This document shows, piece by piece, positions 43,953 to 56,025 of a stretch of DNA of 64,000 nt (position 1 is the first letter of the stretch; every line of letters starts with the position of its first letter). The notes beneath the pieces were generated by a model that saw only the letters and a list, made by a program, of their open reading frames with translations, searched no databases and had not been told where the DNA came from. The translations under genes were made by a program, and so were the position numbers. The stretch covers positions 992,001-1,056,000 of the forward strand of contig CP075494.1 in assembly GCA_021613535.1 (NCBI GenBank). The letters are read 5' to 3'. The DNA is from Adineta vaga (lineage: Eukaryota; Rotifera).

Positions 43953-44019
43953 TAGATTGGTTAGGCTTAGCTTCAAACACTATGATCATAGATTTGAAGC
44001 TAAGCATCTAGCCGATCTA
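43953..44019 (+). ncRNA. 67 nt long-stem hairpin, miRNA-precursor-like
   Basis: The arms TAGATTGGTTAGGCTTAGCT and AGCTAAGC...GATCTA pair over about 25 bp with two G-T pairs and a 2-nt bulge. An upper stem (CTAT/ATAG, loop GATC) continues it. Size and shape suit a pre-miRNA, but a small inverted-repeat transposon relic would look the same. Confidence 0.35.
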
Positions 44020-46222
44020 ACTATCTAAAGATATTTGTTCTAGCATTTATAATAAAACCTGTGATAGACTTGCAAAATTAAGTTCCGGTTTTTGAGCCTT
44101 GATCTTGAGGAAGTATTTTGTTAGTCAATGCTTTGTTCTAAAAATTATTTGAAAACAGTTTCTGATTCAGTTTTGTATGCTCTATCAAAAAAACTAAGTT
44201 AAAAGTTTCCATCTCGTAAGATATTTAAAAAAAAGAGTGATCTATGAAAAGTAGTGAAATGACGCGTTTTCGACACCTTCCGAGTTTTTTCAATTTTTCA
44301 CCCGGAAAAAAGTTCTAAAAAAAGCAGAGCATACATATTGTTGACCGCCGTGAAATTCTCTGTCGAATGGTGTATGAAAATCAAAAAAAAAAATTTCACT
44401 GCATTTTTGCTTTCCGTGCATCTTGCACTGCCGATGAGCAGCACCAAATGAAACGAATGCATAGATATGACAAAAACTTTCCTGATCTAGACATCTTTTC
44501 GGATAGAAAAGTCCTGGATCGACTGATCAATATTGAGGATCTTGTAAAAGATTATAAAATGTAACGTATATTTGATCATTCTTGCTTAGTGTGTGTACGC
44601 CAAATTTGGACAAATGATCATCAACAATTAAAATACTCAATATTCCACTTATAGTCTCAGTGATTAGATAAATTATTTATGAGAATGTTGAGAATCTTTA
44701 CCTAATCCTATTGGTTTTCCTTTTCTCTCTATCATATTTTCATAGCTCACAATCTAATTCATTCGTTATCGATTATGTTTAATCATTATACAAAAGAAAA
44801 CATCGATATTTACATTATATTAAATACAAATATCATCATAAGTAGCACGCTGCACAAATAAACTCGACATTTATTTATCTATTTTTCAGTGCTCATAGAA
44901 TTAATCATAGAAAATCGTGTGATTTAGTTTTGCTGTTGACGTAGATTCATTTCCTTTCGAAATTTTAAACTAATCTCATAGCTTTCGAGAGAAAAATAAT
45001 CAAGATAAATTGAAAGTGTGAAGAATAGATATAGGTTTTCGATGCTATTAGGAGAAATCGCAACTTTTTCTCTTCTCTCAACGGTCAGATTATGATCATA
45101 AAACAGTCTACTTGTATGTGAGTTTCACATTTTAATCTTCGAAGACCTGTACAGAAATTGATTGTCTATGAACTGTTGGTTCTATAACTAACGAAGTAAT
45201 ATATATGCACCAAGCATGAAAACATTATTAAATTTTCAATGATATTCATAAAAATTAATGCGGGAAAATCGTGAGGTAGTAGTATGTACAAGGAACACTT
45301 CACTTGGCAGCTTTTGATGATCTTACACGTGATTATACTATCTTCGAACGCCAGAATTCGACTGATCGCTTTTTCGTATCCCGATTACTTATTGGACAAT
45401 ATGTTCGTCCGATAATTTTGAACCTAGAGCCTAAGAATGCTCCTAGTATGGAATATGGACTTCCTTTCCGTTGAGAGAACAAGAAAACGTGTGTCATAAA
45501 TATGTTAAATAACTTACACTACTTTTTATACCATGACTAACTACTCTTATGTGCACTACACATCATCACTTTACTTTCACTTTCGTATACGAATTCATAT
45601 TGTATATGAGATAATTATATTTTGCGGTATATATTTGTTGAATTCAGATTATGTTACTACACACGCAAATCTATATCATTACATTTGTCAGAGTACCAAC
45701 AAATGAAGGAGTTTAATTAATCGTAATGCTGCAAAACAAAAAAGAGCTTTACATTTCGACACTTTTCGTTTTATTTTTCTCTCTGTCAGCTTCAATAATT
45801 CTCACTCAAATAATCGAAACTTATTACGAATCACCTATGCGCCAGAAATCAAAATGAAACATCCGAGCAATATTTATTCGTATATTCACCAAAAACTCCA
45901 TCCAATAAAGTCCTTTCTTCTATTAAAATACATTTCAGAAAACCCGACTCTTCTTTTCATTTCTTTTCTATAATATCAAAGACATTCGAAAAAACTTTCA
46001 CCTCGACAATAACAGTTTCGAAGCATCACAAAACAAGCACCCTAAAACTTTATTTTACGAATTTCTTTTAAAACCATCGATTAAACAAAATCACATATAT
46101 ATATATCTTCCCACTGAACACATAATCTATACTCAGTCAATCAAGATTTAACTTCACAAACCTAAATGAAGACCAAAAGCTAAATGAATATTTCACACAT
46201 AATAAAATTCAATGACGCTCAC
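44020..46222. other. Intergenic, one orphan coding-like fragment
   Basis: At 45281-45475 a plus-strand frame of about 64 codons without an ATG reads TLHLAAFDDL...FFVSRLLIGQY...APSMEYGLPFR and stops. It looks like protein but I cannot assign it. A 65-codon frame at 44367-44564 has no motif. The rest is AT-rich. Confidence 0.35.
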
Positions 46223-49200
46223 CGTATTGACTCGAAGAGCATCAGCCAAGTGTTGTGCTCCTTCCTGTCCGATTTCATTGTCCTCAAGATCTAATACAGT
46301 AAGTGTCTAAATAGAAGAGTATGATGAGTGGATGAGAAAGTGAAAGTGTGTATGTTGATTACTGTGTTGACTCGAAGAGCATCTGCCAAGTGTCGTGCTC
46401 CTTCGTGTCCGATTCGATTGTTCCCAAGATCTAATGTGGTAAGTATCTAAATAGAAGAGTGTTATGAGTGGATGAGAAAGCGGAAGTGTGTATGTTTATT
46501 ACTGTGTTAACTCGAAGAGCATCAGCCATGTGTTGTGCTCCTTTGTGTCCGATTCGATTGGATCGAATATTTAGGGTGGTAAGTATCTAAATAGAAGAGT
46601 GTTATGAGTGGATGAGAAAGCAGGAGTGTGTATGTTTATTACTGTGTTAACTCGAAGACCGTCAGCCAAGTGTCGTGCTCCTTCGTGTCCGATTCGATTG
46701 CACTCTAGATCTAATGTAGTAAGTATCTAAATAGAAGAGTGAATGAGTGAGAAAGTGACGGTGTATGTCGATTACTGTGTTAACTCGAAGAGCATCAGCC
46801 ATGTGTTGTGCTCCTTTGTGTCCGATTCGATTGGATCGAATATTTAGGGTGGTAAGTATCTAAATAGAAGAGTGTTATGAGTGGATGAGAAAGCGGGAGT
46901 GTGTATGTTTATTACTGTATTGACTCGAAGAGCATCAGCCAAGTGTCGTGCTCCTTCGTGTCCGATTTGATTGAATCGGAGATCTAATGTGGTAAGTGTC
47001 TAATTAGAAGAGTATGATGAGTGAATGAGAAAGTGACGGTGTATGTTGATTACTGTGTTGACTCGGAGAGCATCAGCGAGGTGTGGTGCTCCTTCGTCTC
47101 CGATTACATTGCTGTAGAGATCTAGTGTGGTAAGCGTCTAAATATAAGAGTGTTAAGAATGAATGATAAAATAGAAGTGTGTATGTTGATTACTGTGTTG
47201 ACTCGAAGAGCATCAGCCAAGTGTCGTGCTCCTTCGTGTCCGATTTTACTGTTTCGAAGCCATAATGTGGTAAGTGTCTAAGTGGAAGAGTGCTAAGAAT
47301 GAATGAGAATGTCGAAGTGTGTATGTTGATTACTGTGTTGACTCGAAGAGCATCTGCCTACTGCTGTGTGCCTTCGTCTCGGATTTGGTTCATTCTCAGA
47401 TATAGTGTGACTAGTGTGCAAAGCAGTTGAAAGTGTAAGAAAATTTAAGAGTGAATTTATGGTATTCTGTCAAGTTTTAGCGTATCAGGAGAATTGCAGA
47501 GTTGAAATGACGTATTTGGTTCACTCTGATTTTTTTCATGGAACGCATGTGGATTTATGGAGTAGTAGGGGATACGAATTGTGGCAAGTTAATCCTTAGA
47601 AGCAGACTGTCCTTTCCATACGACATTGTATTAATGGCTATAAATAAAAAAATTAAAATCTTATGCATGTAAGCTACTGTTTTACCGGACGGAGATCGTT
47701 AAAGTGAAAGTAGGATGGTAAAAAGAACGTGATAACAGTGTTGTTAAACATTTAAATACTGTTTGGAAAGCCTATAATTTTTTTAAACACAGTTGGTTAC
47801 CCAAATATTCCTATGTTTATCGTGTTCCAGAATATACAATGTGAGTTTCGGGCGATCTCGTTAGCGATATTGTTAAGGTATAATTTAAAAGAACGTTGCA
47901 TATATTTAACTGATTTAAGGAAATATTCTGACGTTACAAAAAAATGCTATTTTTTGGATACTATTACGCATAGTAACCAAGGTTATTCTGAATGATAGCT
48001 TGCTTTGCTCCTAATTTTTTCATATGAGCTTATGAGGTCATGATATATTTACTATGATATTTTTTAGACTGTTATTGGTTTTGATAGTGACTAAGAGCAA
48101 GTAACAGAAGTGATGTATACGGTTCAATGCATGTATCAACATGTTTTAAATTGATGTAGGGGTGATTTGTGATAATTTGATTCGGGGTTGATTAATTGTT
48201 GTGCGTGGATGGCTTTTTGCGCCTCTACACATATACGGCAAAAGAAGTAAAAATGAACCGTTTCGCTTTTAAGAATATTAAAAAGGAACAGAATTGATCA
48301 CCTTATACATTTTAGTAACAGAGTAGCATCAGCTCTGTATTTGATTGCGGCTTTTTTACTTGGGAGAAAACTCAAAACAGATGTCAATATACAGGAAAAA
48401 CCATTTGTTCGTTTATTTCTTTGCGGGTAGTAAATTTTTTTAAGGAACTGTGCATTAAAAAGTAAAACTTTAAAGAGGAAATAGGTTTATCTTGTTAGTA
48501 GAGGTCTGAAGGTAAGGGTGGAATGAGATGTGTGTTTATTTAGCTCACGGAGATTCGTCTGTTCTTTTATTCATTTCAACTGAAAGCAATATAGCAAAAA
48601 CCTCGATATTTTATGAGAAACTCTGTTACAATATCAAAAACTTGTCATTCTGTTAGTTAATTAATCCTTAAATTGGGTGACAGGGCATCCTACTTTGTGA
48701 GATAATCATTGTGTTCCATATGAATTCAATTTGTAAAAAATGAACATTACTAAATATTTCATTCAGAAGGGGAATGAAGAATTTTGAGAATGTCCCATCA
48801 AAACATAGTGCTATTGAGATATAGGCCCTGTACCCTTTCACTTTTTGGGTAAACAGTTTCAACATTTTATTTGCACACATATTTACTACTATATATAGTC
48901 TTAAATACTTTATAAGTGCGTGGCAAAGATTCTGATGCAGTTTATCTCTGAAATTAATAAATGACTCAATTTTTACAGCAATCTGTAAATAAACGTGACC
49001 TTGTCATAAAATTAAATTTTCTGATAGTTATTATAGAACAAAAGTACCATTACTAGGTTTTATTGTTATCAGGGATGTGTCCGAATACTCATTATTGTGA
49101 CTGACTGGTTTTGTTTCTATGCTTTTTATGGAGATAAAGATCTGATTCGTTTAATACAAGAATATAGATTTACCTGATATCGATGGTAAGTATCAAGAAT

Positions 49201-49311
49201 TTGATTGAGTCGATGACAAACATTTTGCATTGAAAAGAACAGATCAAAATCTGATAGTTGGTCGAGAATCCGATACACAAATTCGATAGGTAATGTGACC
49301 AAAGTGAACAT
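46223..49311 (-). pseudogene. Second F-box/LRR gene, decayed; nine tandem LRR exons
   Basis: Exon 1 (49311-49174) encodes an F-box closely matching the gene at 33500 (LVTLPIEFVYRILDQL...NVCHRLNQILDTYHRYQ), with a donor at the same place. After a 1.76 kb gap, 84 bp LRR exons sit at 47334, 47194, 47054, 46916, 46776, 46643, 46503, 46363 and 46223 (lower coordinates), each followed by a 49-56 bp intron. A typical repeat is TLTVLDLEDNEIGQEGAQHL. Exon plus intron forms a 133-140 bp unit, and the introns are almost identical between units, so the array grew by recent tandem duplication. The first LRR exon (47334-47417) has an in-frame TAG and no AG acceptor. The remaining eight are open. No terminal exon was found, so the gene is broken at both ends. 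Confidence 0.7.
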
Positions 49312-49934
49312 AGTAATTATACTGGTGTAGTGTGATGTTAGTTACTTATTTTCTTTTGTTATTTTCTAACGGTTGTGTAATGACATCACCTTCTTCTGAC
49401 TAATCGAAGGAATGAAAAAGATAAGATACCAGTAACAACAACATGGTTTTTATACGAAAGAGATGGCGTTAACATACGAATAGTGACTTATACATTTCAA
49501 TGCGAATTTATTACATTACCGGATGTAAATACGTTTGTTCTATCTTTCCTTGTGAGAGATAAATCTATTATTATTTGATTGCGGCCAAAGCTTTAAAGAA
49601 GCGAAAAAAACTACGATTTTTTTATGATATAACTGATATGAGATTTGATTTGAGGTTGGAGTATGTGAGTAGAATAAAAACTAAAAATCTGGTCGTAGAA
49701 AAGAAATATGATTACGGTATGAAAGATTTTTTTAGTGTCAAGGGTGTTGCAAGCATCTTAAGAATAAGTTGTAGTAGGTACTCCCCCCTGTACGAACAGT
49801 CCTCCTCGGATAGAAGTAAATATCCAGAACTTCGCATTCACACCATCTTGTGGGTGAGTGTAGGAGAAGGATATAACACCCACACCCACACCCTCAAAAA
49901 ATATATACGTACGCTATAGTTCAGAAAATTTGTT
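49312..49934. other. Intergenic with TGTGGG hairpin at 49843-49897
   Basis: The hairpin reads CATCTTGTGGGTGAGTG on the left and ACACCCACACCCACACCC then TCAA on the right. Upstream region of divergent genes. Confidence 0.55.
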
Positions 49935-50584
49935 TTGGATGACAACATGTTTTCTCCTTGTTTTCATTTGAGATTTAAACGATTTGTCGGCAAAAAAAAT
50001 AATTTGTGTTATAATTTGTTTATTTTCTGTAGTTGGATTGTGGGTACATGTTTCATAACGTCTGGTTTTAAAGATTTATCTGTATCATATATATCTCTCG
50101 TTCATCAATGTGAAGTGAACTTTATTGAAGTGAGACCACATGAAATAATACCCTTTCCTCGTTGGAATATAACAATATGGTATGGAAATCAAACAAAAGG
50201 TCATAGTATCATATCCACATTTGTTTATTTTACAGAAAAACAAGCATGGACTGCAGCAAATGCATATAAAGTAACTATGATTATAATCAAATTACATTAT
50301 TTTGGTTTTTTTTTAATTTTTATATTTATTGTTGGATAAATGAAACATGTCCATGTATTTGTACAAGAATTGAAACATCTGTTAATGCTTGGAGGTGTCA
50401 ATGGCAAATACCGATGAGATTGATTGCATGTGTTGATCTTTTTATTGGAATATTGGCATTAACTACAGTTGTAGCATGCTTTAAAACAAGAGAACAAATT
50501 CGGAAAGATTTACAAAGAGAAGAACAACAACAACAGCAACCGACAGATATATCTTTGAATAATATAAATTCTGCTACAACATAA
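49935..50584 (+). CDS. Two-pass membrane protein (family A, copy 3), damaged splice site
   Basis: Exon 1 is 49935-50270: a basic N-terminus, TM1 (YNLFIFCSWIVGTCFITSGF), a loop with HQCEV and Trp, ending TAANAYK at donor GTAACT. Coding that matches the family resumes at 50336 with INETCPCICTRIE, then TM2 (LIACVDLFIGILALTTVVAC), a basic and Gln-rich tail, and stop 50582-50584. The expected acceptor just before 50336 reads TTGG instead of TTAG, and no AG exists in the 65 bp intron. Either splicing fails or a non-AG acceptor is used. Retaining the intron gives a 134-residue protein whose extra end is hydrophobic. Spliced length would be 194 aa. Confidence 0.55.
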
Positions 50585-50887
50585 CAACTACATCACTATC
50601 AATAAATAGATGAAATATTATATGTGCGTCTGTCTTTTCTACTGTTTTTCTAATCACTATGACAAACAAATTCACTTTCTAATATTAAACTCATATGCAC
50701 AATACTCGTGTATTTTTTGTTTTTCTCGATATATTTTTCTCCATATATAACTAAAGTATGAAAACAATATTGTGTTATTTATTCAGAATATTCGCTAAAA
50801 ATTCGATTCCTTATGAAGCTGATGGTATAAGAATCACAAGAATCTTTTCCAAGCGTTGACTGATGAAAGTTTTATTATCTATTGTAT
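50585..50887. other. Short intergenic between convergent genes
   Basis: AT-rich; nothing recognised. Confidence 0.4.
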
Positions 50888-52886
50888 CTAAATTTTGTTA
50901 TAAAAAGATATATTTAAAATTTGATTATTAATTTGATATAGATGAGAATTTCTTAGAAGATCATAAGCATGTTGAATATTTTCATAATATAAAAAAGCAT
51001 ATCTTAAAGAAAAAACAGATTTGTTAAATGAAATATTGTTCAATTAGAATTATTTTTACCCGAAAAGAATTTTCTGATTTTTATTTGATTTTTGAATAAT
51101 TCGTGCTGGAATATATTTCATTTGTTGACAATTAAAAAATAAATTTTTCAAATCATTTTCATTAACATTTTCCGGAATTTGTTTAATAACAATATTCCAA
51201 TTTTCATTTGAAAAATCAAAACAATTTTTAATATATTTAATTTGACAATTTAATCCAAATAGAGAAGAATTCTGTAATCTTTTTCGATTATATTCAGCTT
51301 GAGTATTTGTACGATGAATTATAAATGCATAACTAAATTTAATTTCAAAGAAAAACTCAGAAATATATTTTGAATATATTACTTAAGATGTGGTGGTATT
51401 CGACTTTGTTTTAATATAACTTTTGTTGAACCAATAAACGAATTTCGAAGATCAATTTTCGTTATTTTATTATTTAGATTTGAAATATGTAAAATCTTTC
51501 GAAAATCAATTTCATAATTCATATTTTGTTTTTTTATGATAAATTGATTTTGATTGGAGAATTTCTATCGAAAAGAAAAATGAAATTTAATAAAATCAAA
51601 TCAAATGAAATTTACCAAAAATTCGTCCTGATTTTCATCTATTTCATGAAATTGATGTTGAACAGATTGATTTGTTGAGGGTGATGAATCAAATATATTT
51701 TGTATTTGTTCATATGTTAATGAATTTGATTGAATATTTTCATTTAAAAAATTTTCTGCTAAAAATAAGTCATTTTCAAATTCACTTAATTTTGTGAAAT
51801 CAATTAATTCATTCGATATTTCCATAAGATCGTCATTACTAGACTTTATAGATAAAATATCTTCATCTAAATATCGAAGAAAAACAAATCATCGTTTTTT
51901 TTTAGAAAAAGAAAAGTGAAAATACTTTGATTATGATTTGATTGCAGATATTTTTGAATATATTTACAAACAGTATCATCATTAAAAATAGTTTCATTGG
52001 AATTTCCAGATGAATGACATTGACATGAAAATGAATTTGTTCTTGTAAATCCATCATAAAACCAATTGGGTAAAGCAAAATGAATTGATTCAGATAACAT
52101 TTCATCTTGAGTAAAACTTTGAGAAAGTATTCCCGATGATAAAATAACAATTTCATTCGGATTTTGAATTATTTTATGATATTTTATATTATATCGATCA
52201 AACATTAATGGATCAATTAGAATTTCATTATGTTCAATACAAAAATTTTTATCAAATGTTTTTAATAGATTTTCTAAATGAAATCTTTCTTTTAATGGTA
52301 TTATGTACCAATAACGAATTCCACCTTCATGATGATAATTTAATTCATTAAGATTTTGATGATTTGATGATAGAGGAAAGATCGCTGCAGGTCCATGGGC
52401 TTTAATTAATGTTGATGAAAAATGATTTTTTGATTGTTTTCCATAGAGTTTTAAAAGTGATTGATAAGGTAATTGATGAAAATCAAATTGATTTTTTTGA
52501 ACACGTTTTAAAAATAAACTTTGATTTTTATAATAAGAAATATTTGAAAATTCTTCTTTATTAAATTCATTTGGTAAAAATAACCAAAATGTTTGATCAT
52601 TGATGAAATTGTTTTCTTTTGAAACATCATTTGTATCGATTGATTTTGTTTCTATCGAATAAATTAAATTTTGTCGATTCATTTTTTCAATTTGTTGAAT
52701 TGTTGAACAAACTGGAAGTTTTATTGAAGTTTTTTTCAAAACATTTTTCAAATCTTTCTTTGGAAGAATTTTAAATGCACCATATTCTTGTAATAATGAT
52801 TCATTTTTATAAATAAATTTCAATAAATCTTTCATATCATTTTCATCGATTGTTAATGTTGGAACTTCACGAGATTCAGTAGACAT
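50888..52886 (-). CDS. JmjN-JmjC-RRM-RRM fusion protein (593 aa, 5 exons)
   Basis: Exons 52886-51926, 51866-51616, 51564-51383, 51332-51060 and 51002-50888; introns of 59, 51, 50 and 57 bp keep phase throughout. Residues 8-45 match JmjN (PTLTIDENDMKDLLKFI...YGAFKILP). Residues 165-290 match the KDM4-type JmjC core (ELNYHHEGGIRYWYIIP, SESIHFALPNWFYDG) and keep a zinc-site Cys/His (C216, H219) and CQC at 288-290. The iron-binding H-x-D/E and the distal His are not there: FPLSSNH and ILSQSF stand at those places, so demethylase activity is unlikely. Exons 3-5 add two RRMs with RNP2/RNP1 pairs ILHISNL / YAFIIHR and NIVIKQI / GYAFLYY. A chromatin- and RNA-linked pseudoenzyme is the natural reading (inference). 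Start ATG is the first in frame. Confidence 0.75.
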
Positions 52887-54575
52887 TTATTTATCTTTCT
52901 CTTTGAAAATTCGAAAGAGAAAAAGAGAAATATGATTTTTCTTACTTTGAATAGAAATAAAAATCTTCTTATCGAAAATAATTTTTGGACTCACTGAATA
53001 TTTCGTTTGATTTGTGATATTATTTATATTACAAGAGAAAAACAAGAACATATAGAGTCAAGGTAAGTTGACATCTAGGTTAATTTTATTTCATACACTT
53101 TGGAATTGAATTTTTTATATAATTCGATCTATTCATTAAAGAATATAATGACCTCGATTAGATTATTGAACCTTTAAATAAATTAAAATGATATTTTATT
53201 AGATTTTTCTAACGAAATCAAGACAAATTTGATCATGACCCTTGAAATAAAAATTTGATCTAAATATCTTTTTTTTTCCTTTTCATTATAAAGAAAAAGA
53301 AAAGAATATGTTTTTCTCTATTTACCTTGAAATACATGTCTCATTGTTTCTATCATTCAAACAAGCTAGACATCATATTTTTCGTATCGATTCTTCAATA
53401 ATAATACAATATGCATAAATTCAACCAGAGATGAGCAAATCGATATACAATAGTTTTTCTTCTGAAGTATATCAAATAGAGTCAAAAAAAAGTTTTAACA
53501 TGACTTGTTTATCTCAGTCATCGACTATATTTATCACAAAACAGAATAAATTAAAAAATATTTCAAAGATACGAAAACAAAACGAATGTCTTGATGATGG
53601 GTAAGATTTTTTTTTTCTTATCCACATTCTCAATCTTGTTTATTACATAATTCAATTTCATCAGTTATTTCATTATCAAAATCAAATCATCTATGATGAT
53701 ACTATTAGTATTAGACGATAAAGCGAAAGAGAACAATTTGCTAATTGTTTGAAAAGTTTATATATTTTATTTTTCAATTATGTTTCAAATTCTTGATATT
53801 CTTGATTGTGATGATCTTGCTTACATGCGCTGTGCACATGTTATTTGTCCTTTCGGTTCTTTTTATCCCTTACTTCGATACATATTGATGCACTTGAGTA
53901 TTATCTTTCCTTTCCTTCGCTTTGACGGACGGATATATTAGCGCGTGTTTTGTATCGAACGATGTGATTTATAAAAAGAACAAATAAATAAAGACGTAGT
54001 TTCATCAATGTTACATCTTATTTTAAAATATAAATTCATATATAAATTTTATTGAAGATTAACGTGTTCTCTGATTTTTTACCAGTGTCACATCTTCTCA
54101 TCAAGGATAAATATAAAAATACTATCGATTCTTTAGCTTTTTTCTACACATTTTTTTTGAACTTTCATTTTCTTTACGTTGGAAAAGAGACTGGACACAA
54201 CCATACCCTCATACTTCTTTCTAAATATATGTTTATATTCTACCGATTAAACCAACAATAAGATGAAAATAGGAACTATGATTTAATTTAGCAAAAAAAA
54301 AGATTAGTAAAAAGTATATTATTATTAAAGGTTCAATTAGATGTCTTTGCAAGAGAATTAAAATAGGAAAAAGAAAAAGAGATTTCTACTGGAAAATTGT
54401 TAAGTCTTTCGTTAATTTTACAAAAAAAAGAAGCTTTTACGTATTCATTTATTATCATTAGTAATTCTACAGTATAACAAATATAAGGAGAATAGAAAGA
54501 AACACAGACTTTTATTCATTTAATTCTTGGGCAGAAATTGTTTTAATTGATTAAAAGAAAAAAAAGAAAAAAAGA
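52887..54575. other. Intergenic; dispersed repeat copy 2
   Basis: No gene. 53865-53978 is the second copy of the repeat at 42186-42300. A 69-codon frame at 54052 lacks motifs. Confidence 0.45.
53865..53978. repeat. Dispersed repeat, copy 2
   Basis: Aligns by eye to 42186-42300 at roughly 70 percent identity, same orientation. Confidence 0.6.
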
Positions 54576-55481
54576 ATGTTAACAGACACAATTCGATTTT
54601 GGACAATTCTAATTGTTTTAGCACCTTCATTAATTTGTACAATATTTGTTTTATATAATCTTTTATTTGATCGACAATTACGTCGTGGTCTTCATAATCA
54701 TGTCATTGTTGTTCTTCTTATTCTTTGTTTAATTAATGAAATGACATTTTATCCTTGGATGCTTTATTATTATCCAAATAAAAGTGTTTGGCAACGCTCA
54801 TATATGTTTTGTCTTTTCTTAGGATTTCTTGATTGGTCACTTTATATTGCACATACATTAATCTTTGCTTGGGCAATGATTGAAAGACATATTTTAATCT
54901 TTCATGATCAATGGATATCAACAAAAAAGAAACGTTTTTTTGTTCATTATCTTCCTCTTTTCCTTCTTCTTCTTTATTGGTTTTTATTTTATTTTATTGT
55001 TTATTTTTTTCCACCTTGTCAAAATCGTCTTCGTCCATCTTCACTTGTTTGTATTTTTCCATGTTTATATGACAATCCCACACTTTCAATGTGGGATTTT
55101 GTTGCTCATCAAATTGTTCCAATTGTTATTATAACTATTTTTAGTTTGGGTTTAATTCTACGTGTTATATGTCAAAAACATCGTATGCGTCGTACAATTC
55201 ATTGGAGAAAACATCGAAAGATGATAATACAAGCTTTATCAATATCATTTTTATATGTTATTATTTTACTTCCTTATACAATCGTTTATATAATACGTAA
55301 TATTTATTTAGTTTCAAATCCATTAATTAATCAATTTTATATTTATGTTGTTTTTCTCAGTTATTTTGTTATTCTTCTTTATCCTTTTGTTTGTGCTTTT
55401 TCATTACCAGAATTACAATTTAAAATGAAAAAAATATTCAAATTACAATGGCAAACAACACGAATTAATCCAACAATATAA
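54576..55481 (+). CDS. 7TM receptor, rhodopsin-like, short (301 aa)
   Basis: Single exon, seven hydrophobic segments. The position after TM3 reads AMIERHILIFH (residues 100-110), close to the MQRHAIIFH of the receptor at 28067. Both also share an H/SWRKxxKM-x-x-Q-x-LSIS block before TM6 (209-224) and a LPE...K tail after TM7. Conserved GPCR features are weak (no canonical NPxxY), as is usual for this lineage-specific family. The N-terminus is very short, so ligand binding is likely within the bundle. The start follows an A-rich stretch (AAAAGAATG). Confidence 0.8.
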   Translation: MLTDTIRFWTILIVLAPSLICTIFVLYNLLFDRQLRRGLHNHVIVVLLILCLINEMTFYPWMLYYYPNKSVWQRSYMFCLFLGFLDWSLYIAHTLIFAWAMIERHILIFHDQWISTKKKRFFVHYLPLFLLLLYWFLFYFIVYFFPPCQNRLRPSSLVCIFPCLYDNPTLSMWDFVAHQIVPIVIITIFSLGLILRVICQKHRMRRTIHWRKHRKMIIQALSISFLYVIILLPYTIVYIIRNIYLVSNPLINQFYIYVVFLSYFVILLYPFVCAFSLPELQFKMKKIFKLQWQTTRINPTI

Positions 55482-56025
55482 ATTAATATAAAACAATCAT
55501 TATATATTCTCTTTTTCTTGTCTATCTTATTTGTTTGTTGTATTGTCATGTTCGTATTTAAATATTCATATAAACAAATTAAGCATCAAAATTTATGTCA
55601 TATCTTCTACACCCATCATTAACTTTTTTCATATGTTCTCTCAGTTGAAGAAAAAAGTCACATTACAATAAATGACTTAATGGATTTGAATTAGAAATAA
55701 AAAAAGATCATAGAAATGAATCGTTTGTAAACATAATTATCAACTTTGTTTTCCAAACAAAACTTTACTATTTGACAACAATTAATCTTTAAATTAAAAT
55801 TAATAAAAATAAAATATAAATGGTAAAACTAAATCGAATCTTGAGGGTGTGAATGCGAGTATCCTTCTGACATAGACTCACACCCTCAAGGTTTGCAATA
55901 GCAGGTGTACATCTTCTGTCTGTACACTTTGCGAAACAATGGAAATCTTTATATTGTTAATTCAATAAATATTCGAATACAAAAATTTGAAATTTATTTC
56001 ATATTCACAATCATACACAAAAAAG
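55482..56025. other. Intergenic with TGTGGG hairpin at 55840-55890
   Basis: The hairpin reads CTTGAGGGTGTGAATGCG on the left and GACTCACACCCTCAAG on the right. It lies between convergent genes. Confidence 0.6.

Noticed and set aside
45281-45475. PARP catalytic domain fragment
   Set aside because: A faint resemblance (R-L-L-I-G-Q-Y) to the PARP V-L-x-G-x-Y block, but no other PARP residues are present.
47414-49170. A gene in the 1.76 kb gap between the F-box exon and the LRR array
   Set aside because: Only 60-70 codon frames without motifs; more likely decayed exons and inserted DNA.
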